Source: Wohlfahrtiimonas chitiniclastica DSM 18708
GTDB taxonomy: Bacteria; Pseudomonadota; Gammaproteobacteria; Cardiobacteriales; Wohlfahrtiimonadaceae
DNA: 64,000 nucleotides
Assembly: GCF_000375345.1 (NCBI RefSeq)
Contig: NZ_AQXD01000001.1
Location: forward strand, 877,059 to 941,058
Direction: 5' to 3'
Shown here piece after piece: positions 17,463 through 25,692 of the stretch. A program made the position numbers and the translations under genes. The notes beneath the pieces were generated by a model. That model ran no database searches, had not been told where the DNA came from, and saw only the letters and a program-made list of their open reading frames with translations. The stretch's first letter is position 1, and each line of letters begins with the position of its first letter.

Positions 17463-17903
17463 ATGAGCGACAATGCTGCAAAAGTTTATCAAGCCCGCAC
17501 CACCATCACCGATGGCTTTCAAGTCAAAATTGAAGCGCGTGATCACACCCTTTATTTTGATGAGCCCAAACCCTTTGGCGAAGATACGGGCATGACGCCC
17601 GTGGAAGGTTTACTTGGTGCCATTGGCGCATGTAAATCCATCGTGGCAAAAGTCACCGCTAAGCAAATGGGCATTGAATATCGTTCAATGGAAGTCTTGG
17701 TGGAAGGTGATTTTGACGCACGCGGCTATCAAGGCAATCCGGATGTCGCCATTGGTTTTAGCGACATTCGCACAACTTACGTGATTGATTCTGATGCCTC
17801 AGAAGAAAAACTCAAACAATTGATGGCCTTTGTGGATGCTCACTGCCCGGTCGCTGCCACCATTAAAGACAGCGCGCCGATGAGTTCTACACTGCGCCGT
17901 TAA
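17463..17903 (+). CDS. OsmC/Ohr-family redox protein
   Basis: A 146-residue OsmC-fold peroxidase-like protein. The two reactive cysteines are Cys57 (GAIGACKSIVAK) and Cys128 (DAHCPVAATI). The family reduces organic hydroperoxides or handles other thiol chemistry; this member looks like the YhfA branch more than Ohr. It is preceded by GGAGAG and runs convergently into apaH, sharing a TTAA in which both genes stop. Confidence 0.88.
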   Translation: MSDNAAKVYQARTTITDGFQVKIEARDHTLYFDEPKPFGEDTGMTPVEGLLGAIGACKSIVAKVTAKQMGIEYRSMEVLVEGDFDARGYQGNPDVAIGFSDIRTTYVIDSDASEEKLKQLMAFVDAHCPVAATIKDSAPMSSTLRR

Positions 17904-18715
17904 TCTTTACGCTTTTTATGAAACAATGGATGCGGCGATTGATCTAAACGAATCGCCGTCAATTTTTCACCCCAAGCGCAACCGGTATCAATGCACGTGA
18001 TGTTGTTTTCACTGTGCAATCCAAGCGATGCCCAATGGCCAAAAATCACCTCAGTCTGACCAAAAGCATTTGGCATTTTAAACCATGGAATGAGTGTCTC
18101 TGTCGCCTCTGACAATGGCACTTTGGCATCAAAGTCTAAATGCCCATCGGCAAAGAGATAACGCATGCGTGTAAACACATTGACAATGGCGCGAATGCGA
18201 TCAATGCCTGTTAATGATTCATCCCAATAATTTGGCTGATTGCCGAACATTTGTGGCACAAACTCGCCACACAATACATCATTTTTTAATACCGTTTCAG
18301 CCTCTTTTGCAAGCTCAAGGGCTTGATCAATCGACCATGAAGGATGAATGCCTGCATGGCAAATTGCCACATCTAAATCTTCAATGTAATGCATTAAAGG
18401 CTGCTGACGAAGGAAATGAATGTACGCATCCACATCAGGGCTTTGCATCAATTGATCATACGTATCGTGACGCTTTAGGCGGATCAACCCTTGTGCATAC
18501 ACCAAAAATGCCAAATCATGATTGCCCAACACCGGAAAAATTGAGTCGGTGTGCTTCATCAGGTAATTTAAGGTTTTCTCTGACTTAGGACCGCGATTAA
18601 TCAGATCGCCCACCAAATAGAGACGATCTTTGGCGTGATCAAATTCAATTTTTTCCAATAGTTTCTTAAATTCACGATAACAACCGTGCAGATCACCCAT
18701 TGCATAAATGGCCAT
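17900..18715 (-). CDS. apaH: Bis(5'-nucleosyl)-tetraphosphatase, symmetrical
   Basis: This 271-residue enzyme splits Ap4A into two ADP and also removes Np4 caps from bacterial mRNAs. It belongs to the calcineurin-like phosphatases: GDLHGC (7-12), GDLINRGP, LGNHD and the late GHWASLG are all present. Its length equals E. coli ApaH (about 280). The ATG directly abuts the stop codon of the upstream TPR gene (TAAATG), so the two are coupled, an arrangement unlike the ksgA-apaG-apaH order of enterobacteria. Confidence 0.94.
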   Translation of the reverse strand: MAIYAMGDLHGCYREFKKLLEKIEFDHAKDRLYLVGDLINRGPKSEKTLNYLMKHTDSIFPVLGNHDLAFLVYAQGLIRLKRHDTYDQLMQSPDVDAYIHFLRQQPLMHYIEDLDVAICHAGIHPSWSIDQALELAKEAETVLKNDVLCGEFVPQMFGNQPNYWDESLTGIDRIRAIVNVFTRMRYLFADGHLDFDAKVPLSEATETLIPWFKMPNAFGQTEVIFGHWASLGLHSENNITCIDTGCAWGEKLTAIRLDQSPHPLFHKKRKD

Positions 18716-19849
18716 TTAATTTTTATTCCTACTGTTTAAATACTCATGCAGGCGCTGAATGCTATTGTATTGGGCATGAATGGACCATGCATAACTTGAG
18801 GCCAGCTCCTCCATCCCACTTTGACCAAGCGCACCGACATATTCACGCAGCGTCAAACCATCGGTTTGCGCCACCACCGTTTGGGCTTGCTCATAATAAT
18901 CTAAGGCGCGCTCAAAATCATCTTGTGACACATAAAAATAGATCAAGTCAAACAAGGCTGATAAGGAGAAATAATGCAATTGATCGGCTGATTTCGTCAA
19001 GCTTTGATTCACATTTTTAAGGGCATCTAAATACATTGTTTCAGCCGCTTTCGGGTGCCCTGTTTGCACCAAAATCCAGCCGAGCATCGATTCTGTACGC
19101 GCTAAATTGTAATGATCGCGCGCTTTTGCACTCATGTGCAACTCATATTTTTGATCTAAAATGCGTTTCGCTTTATCAAACTGCCCAAAATCTAAATAAA
19201 ATTGCGCCAAGTTTTCCATCGCGAGCACCGTGCGAATGTCCCCAAAGCCCAAATATTTCATATCATTATTAAGGGCATAATTGTAATAATACTCAGCCTG
19301 ACTCAATAAATTACGGGTTTCATACGTCCATGCCAACATGCGAAGGGTTGCGCCATAATCGGTATTGTAAGGATATTTTTTCCGAATGGAGATCGCCGTT
19401 TCTAATAAATTGGTGACGGTTTGAATGTCTTTATTTTCAATGTCATACGTCCAAACCAACGCTTCTAAGACATTCGCATACAATAGCTCATTGGCCACAT
19501 CATTTTCGATCAATGTTTTCGCATCGAGCAGTAAGGCGCGCGCGACCAATTTATCTTTCTCTAACCCTGCAACCTTTAACAATGCCTCCACATATATGGC
19601 ATTGCGCTGATCCCCTTCGTATTCATCTAAGCCGCGCTGATAATAGGTTTTTGCCAACTCTTCATTGTTTTGCTCTAAAAACCAATCACCAATCAATAAC
19701 GTATTTTGTAAACGCTGCGCCGGGCTTTCTGACAATTCAATGATGGTGTCTAGGGCTGAACCTTGCGCCTCTTCAGTCATCGCTAAAGAATAGGAGACGC
19801 CCATATTCAGAATCCCTAGCATTCCCAATGTTTTCAATGAAATTTTCAT
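18716..19849 (-). CDS. Secreted TPR-repeat protein, function unknown
   Basis: A 377-residue protein with a signal peptide (start MKISLKTLGMLG, cleavage near residue 24) and tetratricopeptide-like helix pairs through most of its length (for instance EELAKTYYQRGLDEY, SQAEYYYNYALNND, GQFDKAKRILDQ, ERALDYYEQAQTVV). It probably acts as a periplasmic protein-protein scaffold. ATG 19849 gives a proper signal peptide; an upstream frame to 19969 adds a non-homologous stretch. No specific family was recognised. Confidence 0.75.
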   Translation of the reverse strand: MKISLKTLGMLGILNMGVSYSLAMTEEAQGSALDTIIELSESPAQRLQNTLLIGDWFLEQNNEELAKTYYQRGLDEYEGDQRNAIYVEALLKVAGLEKDKLVARALLLDAKTLIENDVANELLYANVLEALVWTYDIENKDIQTVTNLLETAISIRKKYPYNTDYGATLRMLAWTYETRNLLSQAEYYYNYALNNDMKYLGFGDIRTVLAMENLAQFYLDFGQFDKAKRILDQKYELHMSAKARDHYNLARTESMLGWILVQTGHPKAAETMYLDALKNVNQSLTKSADQLHYFSLSALFDLIYFYVSQDDFERALDYYEQAQTVVAQTDGLTLREYVGALGQSGMEELASSYAWSIHAQYNSIQRLHEYLNSRNKN

Positions 19850-20002
19850 AAATGATGGCCCAAGTCTGTTGTGCAAATGATACAGATTTTCTATTTTACA
19901 ACAAAACATAGTATCAAAAAAATTTAATTCATGATGGATTAAAGCGATGATAATTGGGATAATTGACAATTCTTTCGAAAAGTTTCAGTTAAAGGATGCT
20001 AC

Positions 20003-20536
20003 ATGAGCGCAAATCAAGACGTGTTATACAAAGAATATCAAGAGGTTCTCGCCGGTTTAAACCCATCAGAGGCGCAAGGCATCCTGATTGCTTACATCTG
20101 TGCGCATCCAAATGAAGCGGTGTTGCTCTGGATCAAAGAGCTCTCTCGCTTAACAAATGATGGCATCAAAGAGGGTGATTTACTCGTTCAACTCTATAAA
20201 GAGACGGTGCAATCTTTAAACGATTTAAATTTCACCTTCACACCATTATTGCCAGAAGATGCGGACATTTATCAAAAAATTGCAGCCTTACAACAATGTG
20301 GTGAAGGTTTAGTGTACGGCATTGGCATGAATCACCTTAAGTTAGAAGGCGATGCCTATGAGTTCATGAATGATTTGATTGAATTTACCCATGCAGACTT
20401 TGAACCTGAAGATGAAATTGATGATGAAGCCACTGAACAAGACTTTGAAGAGATCTTAGAATTCGTTCGCATGGGCATTTTACTCATCTATCATGAAATC
20501 CTTCAAACCACAGAAGCAAAAAAACCAAAAGCGTAA
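20003..20536 (+). CDS. ygfB: UPF0149 family protein YgfB
   Basis: A 177-residue all-helical acidic protein with the YgfB/UPF0149 pattern: an N-terminal SEAQGILIAYIC helix, DADIYQKIAALQQCGEGLVYGIG in the middle and a very acidic hinge DEIDDEATEQDFEEI. YgfB has been linked to beta-lactamase regulation in Pseudomonas, but its general role is unclear. In many genomes it lies near pepP, zapA and the 6S RNA gene; none of these is seen here. AAGGA precedes the ATG. Confidence 0.85.
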   Translation: MSANQDVLYKEYQEVLAGLNPSEAQGILIAYICAHPNEAVLLWIKELSRLTNDGIKEGDLLVQLYKETVQSLNDLNFTFTPLLPEDADIYQKIAALQQCGEGLVYGIGMNHLKLEGDAYEFMNDLIEFTHADFEPEDEIDDEATEQDFEEILEFVRMGILLIYHEILQTTEAKKPKA

Positions 20537-20545
20537 TCGACATTT

Positions 20546-21169
20546 ATGATCCTACTTGCCTCCATCGCCATGACACAGTTGGTCGCCTTAGCGTCTCCTG
20601 GGCCTGATTTTTTCTTCATCTCGCAAGTGGCAGCAAGCCGCCCGCGTGAAGATGCACTCAAAGCCATTTTTGGAGTCACACTGGGCGTTTTTGTGTGGGC
20701 GTTGCTTGCCCTCCTTGGCTTAAACATTGTGTTAAAACAGTTGCCTTGGCTCCATCGCGGCATCATGACCCTTGGGGGCAGTTATTTACTCTATTTAGCT
20801 TATTTATTGATGCGCGCAGCCCTCAAGCCTACACAAACGAGCGCGCGCAATGCCACCGCTGTCAAACAGCGCTTTTTCTTAAAAGGGCTTTTGACCAATC
20901 TATCTAACACCAAAGCCCTCATCTATTTTGTGAGTGTCTTTTCAGCAATTGTCACAGGCTCTGTTGATCTTTCCACCAAAGCCATGATTTTAGGCATCAT
21001 CACCTTAGAAACTTTGGTATGGTTTTTATTCATTGCCCGCCTTTTCTCATTGCCAAAGGTGAAACAAAAATATCAGCAATACGCGCCCTATATCGATGGT
21101 TTAGCCGGCATTTGCTTTTTATTGTTTGGTGGATTTTTGGTCTATGCGGGATTGTTTAGCGCGCTTTAA
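20546..21169 (+). CDS. LysE/RhtB family amino acid exporter
   Basis: A 207-residue inner-membrane protein with about six helices and the family start LVALASPGPDFFFISQVAASRPR, followed by G-rich helix 2. RhtB/RhtC-type proteins export homoserine, threonine or related amino acids. The substrate cannot be told from sequence. It starts ten bases after ygfB and is probably cotranscribed with it. Confidence 0.88.
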   Translation: MILLASIAMTQLVALASPGPDFFFISQVAASRPREDALKAIFGVTLGVFVWALLALLGLNIVLKQLPWLHRGIMTLGGSYLLYLAYLLMRAALKPTQTSARNATAVKQRFFLKGLLTNLSNTKALIYFVSVFSAIVTGSVDLSTKAMILGIITLETLVWFLFIARLFSLPKVKQKYQQYAPYIDGLAGICFLLFGGFLVYAGLFSAL

Positions 21170-21233
21170 TCATAAAAATTAATAAAAAGCCCGCCATAAT
21201 CATTGCAAAACATCTAGATAATGGTAGGCTAAG

Positions 21234-21258
21234 TGAATCTGAGCGACTTGCAGATTCA
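21234..21258 (+). promoter_or_regulatory. Hairpin next to the cobT ribosome binding site
   Basis: A perfect 8-bp stem, TGAATCTG (21234-21241) with CAGATTCA (21251-21258), closes a 9-base loop. Its 3' edge touches the AAGGA ribosome binding site (21258-21262). It could tune cobT translation; no B12 box or cobalamin riboswitch core is visible. Confidence 0.35.
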
Positions 21259-21267
21259 AGGATCATT

Positions 21268-22329
21268 ATGAGAACGTATCACATTCAAGAGCCTGACTTA
21301 ATCATTAAAAAACAGGTCCAAGCCACACTTGATGGCCTCTCAAAACCGATTGGTTCCCTCGGTAAGCTTGAGGGTGTTGCCCGCAAAATTGCCACGATCC
21401 AAAAAACATTGACCCCAACATTGACGCACCCGCATCATCTTATTTTTGTGGGAGACAATGGCATCAGTGACGAACAGATCAGCCCAAGCCCAAAAGAGAT
21501 CACCTGGCAACAAGCGATGAACATCATGCAAGGCGGTGCGGGCATCAATGTCTTTGTGCGACAACATCATTTTGATTTAGTGGTGATCGATGCTGGCACT
21601 GATCATGATTTCCCCACCGATATGGGCATCATTGATCGCAAAATTCGTCGTGGCACCCGTAATTTTCTCCATGAAGCGGCCTTATTGCCCGATGAAGTCA
21701 ACCTTGCTTTGCAATATGGTGAAGAGGTGGTCAACCTCATTGATCATCATGGCTGCAATGTGGTCTCAATGGGTGAGCTCGGTGTGGGCAGTACAGCGGC
21801 AGCCTCGATGTGGATGTCGTTATTAACGGGCATCCCGTTGCCACAATGTTCAGGTTATGCCTTTGGCGGCAAATACAGTGATCATAAATTGCATGTCCTG
21901 ACGGATGCATTAAAACGCTTTGTACTACCCGTGACGCCCATGAATGTGATGAGTGAATTCGGTTCTCTTGAACTCATCATGGCAACGGGAGCCATGCTCA
22001 GAGCCGCTGAACTCAATATGGTGATTCTCATTGATGGTTTTTTAATGAGCACAGCATTTTTGATGGCATATAAAATCAATCCAGACATCGAGCATTACGC
22101 CATTTTCTGTCAACGCAGTGAAGATAAAGGTCATCGTCAATTGCTTGAATATCTAGGCGTTGAGCCCCTGCTCCACTTAAACTTTTATGTCGGCGAAGGC
22201 AGTGGCGCTGTGTGCGCCTATCCCCTCATTCAATCGGCGGTCAATCTATTGACACAAATGAGCCGCTTTGATGAAACCTTCACCGAGCGCACATGCTATG
22301 ATCTGAGTGAGCCTGAAAGCGATGCATAA
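21268..22329 (+). CDS. cobT: Nicotinate-nucleotide--dimethylbenzimidazole phosphoribosyltransferase
   Basis: A 353-residue CobT, which activates the lower ligand of cobalamin as alpha-ribazole phosphate. Diagnostic blocks are KPIGSLGKLEGVARKIA, SPKEITWQQAMNI, MGELGVGSTAAAS (usually G-NTT-AA), LIDGFLMSTA and VGEGSGAVCA with the catalytic glutamate. It is more diverged than enterobacterial CobT, and no other cobalamin gene (cobU, cobS, btu) occurs nearby. The enzyme may serve salvage of imported corrinoids. AAGGATC lies upstream and a hairpin touches it. Confidence 0.88.
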   Translation: MRTYHIQEPDLIIKKQVQATLDGLSKPIGSLGKLEGVARKIATIQKTLTPTLTHPHHLIFVGDNGISDEQISPSPKEITWQQAMNIMQGGAGINVFVRQHHFDLVVIDAGTDHDFPTDMGIIDRKIRRGTRNFLHEAALLPDEVNLALQYGEEVVNLIDHHGCNVVSMGELGVGSTAAASMWMSLLTGIPLPQCSGYAFGGKYSDHKLHVLTDALKRFVLPVTPMNVMSEFGSLELIMATGAMLRAAELNMVILIDGFLMSTAFLMAYKINPDIEHYAIFCQRSEDKGHRQLLEYLGVEPLLHLNFYVGEGSGAVCAYPLIQSAVNLLTQMSRFDETFTERTCYDLSEPESDA

Positions 22330-22330
22330 A

Positions 22331-22356
22331 AAAAGCTGGCCAAGCCAGCTTTGTCT
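22331..22356 (+). terminator. cobT terminator
   Basis: A 9-bp stem AAAGCTGGC/GCCAGCTTT with a CAA loop follows the cobT stop. The T run is interrupted (TTTGTCTT), so it may be of moderate strength. Confidence 0.7.
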
Positions 22357-22378
22357 TGATCCTGCCAATCTCACATGC

Positions 22379-22924
22379 TTAACCGTTGTGCTTAACCCAC
22401 TCCACAAACTGATTAACCCAACCTTCTAAATAGGCTTTGGTGCTGTCACTGGTGATGTGCCCATCGGTATCAAAGGTATTGTCGTGATATTGCAAATACA
22501 CATCTGGCTGACTCATCACAGGCATATTAAGGCACGATAAAATATTACGAAGGTGCTGCTGAGCCAGTGCAGTGCCTAAAGCGCCTGGGCTTGTGCCCAA
22601 AATACCGGCAGGTTTACCTTGCCAAACACTGCTGCCATAAGGACGCGAACCGTGATCAATGGCATTTTTTAATAATGCAGGAATGGAACGATTGTACTCA
22701 GGGGTCACGAAAATCACCGCATCCGATGCCGCAATCACCTTTTTAAAGTCTAACACTGCCTCAGGCGTTGGGGCTTCATTGTCTTGATTGTACATGGGCA
22801 ACTGACTGAGATCGGCAAACACCGCCTCATAATCTGCGGGCAAAAGATGACTGACCGCCACCGCTAACTGTTGATTCAATGAGCCTTGACGAATACTACC
22901 AACAACAAATGCGATTGTTTTCAC
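22379..22924 (-). CDS. NADPH-dependent FMN reductase family protein
   Basis: A 181-residue flavodoxin-like NAD(P)H:FMN/quinone reductase. The flavin phosphate loop GSIRQGSLNQQLA (about 8-20) and the conserved TPEYNRSIPALLKNAIDH segment are clear, as in YieF/ChrR. Such enzymes reduce quinones, chromate or free flavin in the cytoplasm. The start is a GTG at 22924 preceded by AAAGGAGAG at good spacing; upstream ATGs would bypass this site. Confidence 0.9.
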   Translation of the reverse strand: MKTIAFVVGSIRQGSLNQQLAVAVSHLLPADYEAVFADLSQLPMYNQDNEAPTPEAVLDFKKVIAASDAVIFVTPEYNRSIPALLKNAIDHGSRPYGSSVWQGKPAGILGTSPGALGTALAQQHLRNILSCLNMPVMSQPDVYLQYHDNTFDTDGHITSDSTKAYLEGWVNQFVEWVKHNG

Positions 22925-22980
22925 ACAACTCTCCTTTCTGTTTTTTATGAGTATGATGCCATTATAGTACCACTTCACAT

Positions 22981-23010
22981 AAAAAAATCCCCCAATTTCT
23001 GGGGGATTTT
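22981..23010 (-). terminator. metY terminator
   Basis: A long AAAATCCCCC/GGGGGATTTT stem ends in seven T on the minus strand, directly after the metY stop. Confidence 0.9.
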
Positions 23011-23013
23011 GTC

Positions 23014-24291
23014 TTAGCCGCGTTGTAAGGCTTGATCAAGATCAGCTTTAATGTCTTCGACATTCTCAAGCCCCACAGAAATGCGGATGAAACCTTCAGA
23101 GATGCCAAGGGCTGCCAACTCATCTGCGGGTGTTTGACGATGCGTGGTGCTCGCAGGATGCGTCACGATTGTGCGCACATCACCCACATTCACCGCATGA
23201 ATGCCAAGCTCTAAACCATTGATGAAGGCACGGCTCTTCTCACGGCCACCTTTAATGCCAAAGGCTAAAATACCGCCTGCACCTTTCGGGAAATATGCTT
23301 TAGCACGGTCATAATCAGGATTGCTTTCCAATAAAGGATAGCTCACCCACTCCACTTGAGGATGGTTTTCTAACCACTGAGCCAATGCCAATGCACTTTT
23401 CGAAACGTAATCTAAACGTAAGTGCAAAGTTTGAATGCCTTGAAGGATTAAAAATGCATTAAATGGGCTCAAAGAAGCACCAATATCACGCAACACATGG
23501 GCACGGGCTTTGATTAAGAAGGCTAAGTTGCCAAAAGCCTCTGTATACACCAAACCATGATAAGCATCTTGTGGCGTGGTTAAGCTTGGGAATTTACCAT
23601 TGTTCCAATCAAATGTGCCTGAGTCTACAATCACACCCGCGAGCGCATTGCCATGACCACCTAAATATTTCGTGGCAGAATGCACCACAATGTTGACGCC
23701 ATGATCAAAGGCTTTAAAAATCGCAGGCGGTGTGAAGGTGCTGTCCACCACAAATGGCACATCATTGGCTTTGGCAAGGGCGGCAAATTTTTCCACATTC
23801 AACACTTCAACTTTCGGATTGCCAATCACTTCGGCAAACAAAATTTTGGTATTGTCTTGAAAGGCTTGTTGAATCTCTTCGCGGCTGGCATTTTGATCCA
23901 CATAGGTCACCTCAATGCCAAAATTTTTCAATGTGTTAGAAAATAGAGAGTAACTGCCACCATAGATGGATTTAGAAGAGACAATGTGATCGCCTGATTC
24001 ACAAATGCTCAATACTGTGGTCAGCAATGCTGCTGCACCTGATGCCACAGACAAACCACCGACGCCACCTTCTAGCTCTGCCACCACATTGCCAAGGGCA
24101 TCATTGGTGGGGTTTGTTAAACGTGAATAGATGTTGCCAACGGCAGATAAGTTAAATAAATCCGCACCATGGTCTGCATCATTAAAAGCAAATGCGGTGG
24201 ATGTATGGATCGGGCGCACGATGGAATTGGTTTCATCGCCTCTAAAACCTTGGTGGACCGCTAACGTTTCTAAGTGTAATTTTTGTGTCAT
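23014..24291 (-). CDS. metY: O-acetylhomoserine sulfhydrylase (homocysteine synthase)
   Basis: A 425-residue PLP enzyme of the Cys/Met metabolism family that makes homocysteine from O-acetylhomoserine and sulfide. The PLP-binding lysine is Lys208 in SATKYLGGHG; YSRLTNPTNDAL and SGAAALLTT mark the phosphate-binding region. Length and the GGHG motif fit MetY rather than the shorter MetB/MetC (about 380 aa). CGAGGAGAAAC precedes the ATG. It is a single-gene unit with its own promoter, a 200-base structured leader and a terminator in that leader, which points to control by transcription attenuation. Confidence 0.93.
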   Translation of the reverse strand: MTQKLHLETLAVHQGFRGDETNSIVRPIHTSTAFAFNDADHGADLFNLSAVGNIYSRLTNPTNDALGNVVAELEGGVGGLSVASGAAALLTTVLSICESGDHIVSSKSIYGGSYSLFSNTLKNFGIEVTYVDQNASREEIQQAFQDNTKILFAEVIGNPKVEVLNVEKFAALAKANDVPFVVDSTFTPPAIFKAFDHGVNIVVHSATKYLGGHGNALAGVIVDSGTFDWNNGKFPSLTTPQDAYHGLVYTEAFGNLAFLIKARAHVLRDIGASLSPFNAFLILQGIQTLHLRLDYVSKSALALAQWLENHPQVEWVSYPLLESNPDYDRAKAYFPKGAGGILAFGIKGGREKSRAFINGLELGIHAVNVGDVRTIVTHPASTTHRQTPADELAALGISEGFIRISVGLENVEDIKADLDQALQRG

Positions 24292-24320
24292 GGTTGTTTC
24301 TCCTCGTTGTGATGGTTTTT

Positions 24321-24358
24321 AAAATAAAAAAGCCGGAGTGATCTTTGTCACTCCGGCT
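24321..24358 (-). terminator. Intrinsic terminator inside the metY leader (attenuator)
   Basis: An 11-bp GC-rich stem (24348-24358 with 24331-24341 on the minus strand, loop of six) is followed by TTTTTATTTT. It lies 30 bases before the metY start codon, so any transcript for metY must read through it. It is too close to metY for a promoter to fit between them. Confidence 0.85.
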
Positions 24359-24377
24359 ATGTTTTGCATGTTAAAAC

Positions 24378-24448
24378 GATGATGCTTTAGAGAGTGACTC
24401 ATACGGATTCGAGAGTCACTTTTGCAAGCAACTCTCCAAAGCATCATC
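24378..24448 (-). promoter_or_regulatory. Structured metY leader: long stem with alternative pairings
   Basis: On the minus strand 24431-24448 pairs with 24378-24395 over 18 bp (one G-U). Inside it, GTGACTC (24413-24419) pairs with GAGTCAC (24394-24400). Two competing pairings exist: GAGAGT of the 5' arm with ACTCTC next to the inner stem, and GTCACTC (24392-24398) with GAGTGAC of the terminator's 5' arm. This is the layout of a terminator/antiterminator switch. I do not recognise a SAM-I, SAM-II, SAH, T-box or cobalamin consensus in it. Confidence 0.6.
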
Positions 24449-24504
24449 ATTTCAATTACAAATAATAGGTTCATTTTCTGTTCCAGATAGGTTTTACAGT
24501 ATTT

Positions 24505-24533
24505 ATAAAAGCACATTCCATTCGTGGCGTCAA
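24505..24533 (-). promoter_or_regulatory. metY promoter
   Basis: On the minus strand TTGACG (24528-24533) lies 17 bp from TTTTAT (24505-24510), with a TTATAA alternative two bases earlier at 19 bp. It sits just after the hemW stop and would give a leader of about 200 bases. Confidence 0.55.
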
Positions 24534-24549
24534 CACTCTTTTAAAAAAA

Positions 24550-25680
24550 TTAATCAATGAATTCTGAAAGCACACGATTTAAAAATAAAAAGCCTTTCTC
24601 TGTGGTGGCAAGCCTTTGTCCTTGTTGCAATAAGCCTTCGGCTTGTAACGCTGCAATTTTTGCATCAATGCCACTGAAATCTAAATAGGTGCGCGCTGTA
24701 AAATATTCCATCGGCACTCCCGTTTTTAAGCGCAACACATTGAGCATGAACTCAAAGGGCAAATCCTCTTTGTCCACCTCTGTGATCGTCAAACGCTCAG
24801 CGGCTGATTTTTTCAAATATTGTGCGGGATGCTTTTCAAGCAATGTGCGCAAAATCTTCTGCTCACCTTGCATGGTGATCTTGCCATGCGCACCTGCGCC
24901 AATGCCAATGTAATCCCCAAATTCCCAATAATTGCGATTGTGCACCGATTGATGCCCTGCTTTCCCAAAGGCAGACACCTCATAATGCTCATAACCGTGC
25001 TGTGCTAAGCGTGCATAACTCTCAAGCTGCATGCGCTCAACCAATTCACTTTCAGGCAAAGGGGGCGGATACTTATGGAAAAAGGTGTTCGGCTCTAACG
25101 TCAATTGATAATGGGAGATGTGATCCGGCGCTAATGCCATCACACCCTCTAAATCGGACAATGCCTCTTCAAGGGTTTGATCAGGCAAGGCAAACATCAA
25201 ATCACAATTGATGTTCGTAAAACCGGCGGCGCGGGCAACACTCACCGCACGTTTTGCTTCATCAGCTTGATGAATGCGCCCAAGCTTTTTCAAATGCTTG
25301 TCGTTAAGACTTTGAATGCCAATGGAAATTCGGTTAATACCAAGATCATGATACGCCTGAAAATACGCAGCATCTACAGTGCCAGGGTTCGCTTCGATGG
25401 TGATTTCTGCATTTGGATCAATGGAAAGATAGCTTCTCAATCCACTCATCAAACGCGCCATATCTTCAGGTTTCATTAAGCTTGGCGTACCGCCACCAAT
25501 GAAAATGGAACGAATTTTTCGTCCCCAAATGTATGGCACAATGGTGACGACATCTTCAAGCAAAGCATTGACGTAATCATCGTCATAGCCCTCAGTTTTG
25601 AGCTGATGGGAGTTAAAATCACAATACGGGCACTTCTGAATACACCATGGAAAGTGTATGTACAAACTTAATGGAATCAT
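24550..25680 (-). CDS. hemW: HemW, radical SAM haem chaperone
   Basis: A 376-residue HemN-like radical SAM protein, long misannotated as oxygen-independent coproporphyrinogen oxidase. The cluster motif is CIQKCPYC (Cys13, Cys17, Cys20) followed by DFNSH, the HemW pattern. GGGTPSLM and the RISIGIQS segment bind SAM. HemW binds haem and delivers it to respiratory proteins. It is the last gene of a probable pncB-nadE-hemW operon (12 bases after nadE). Confidence 0.9.
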   Translation of the reverse strand: MIPLSLYIHFPWCIQKCPYCDFNSHQLKTEGYDDDYVNALLEDVVTIVPYIWGRKIRSIFIGGGTPSLMKPEDMARLMSGLRSYLSIDPNAEITIEANPGTVDAAYFQAYHDLGINRISIGIQSLNDKHLKKLGRIHQADEAKRAVSVARAAGFTNINCDLMFALPDQTLEEALSDLEGVMALAPDHISHYQLTLEPNTFFHKYPPPLPESELVERMQLESYARLAQHGYEHYEVSAFGKAGHQSVHNRNYWEFGDYIGIGAGAHGKITMQGEQKILRTLLEKHPAQYLKKSAAERLTITEVDKEDLPFEFMLNVLRLKTGVPMEYFTARTYLDFSGIDAKIAALQAEGLLQQGQRLATTEKGFLFLNRVLSEFID

Positions 25681-25692
25681 ACAACCTACAAT

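Noticed and set aside
21170..21267. Cobalamin riboswitch before cobT
   Set aside because: The gap is under 100 bases and lacks a B12 box; only a simple hairpin is present.
24378..24420. tRNA-like segment with TCGAATCC in the metY leader
   Set aside because: Only a T-loop-like string is present; no acceptor stem, D-arm or anticodon arm can be drawn.
24319..24516. A 65-codon frame through the metY leader as a real gene
   Set aside because: It runs through the stem-loops and the intrinsic terminator, has no homology I can see, and only a weak binding site; kept only as an alternative leader-peptide model.
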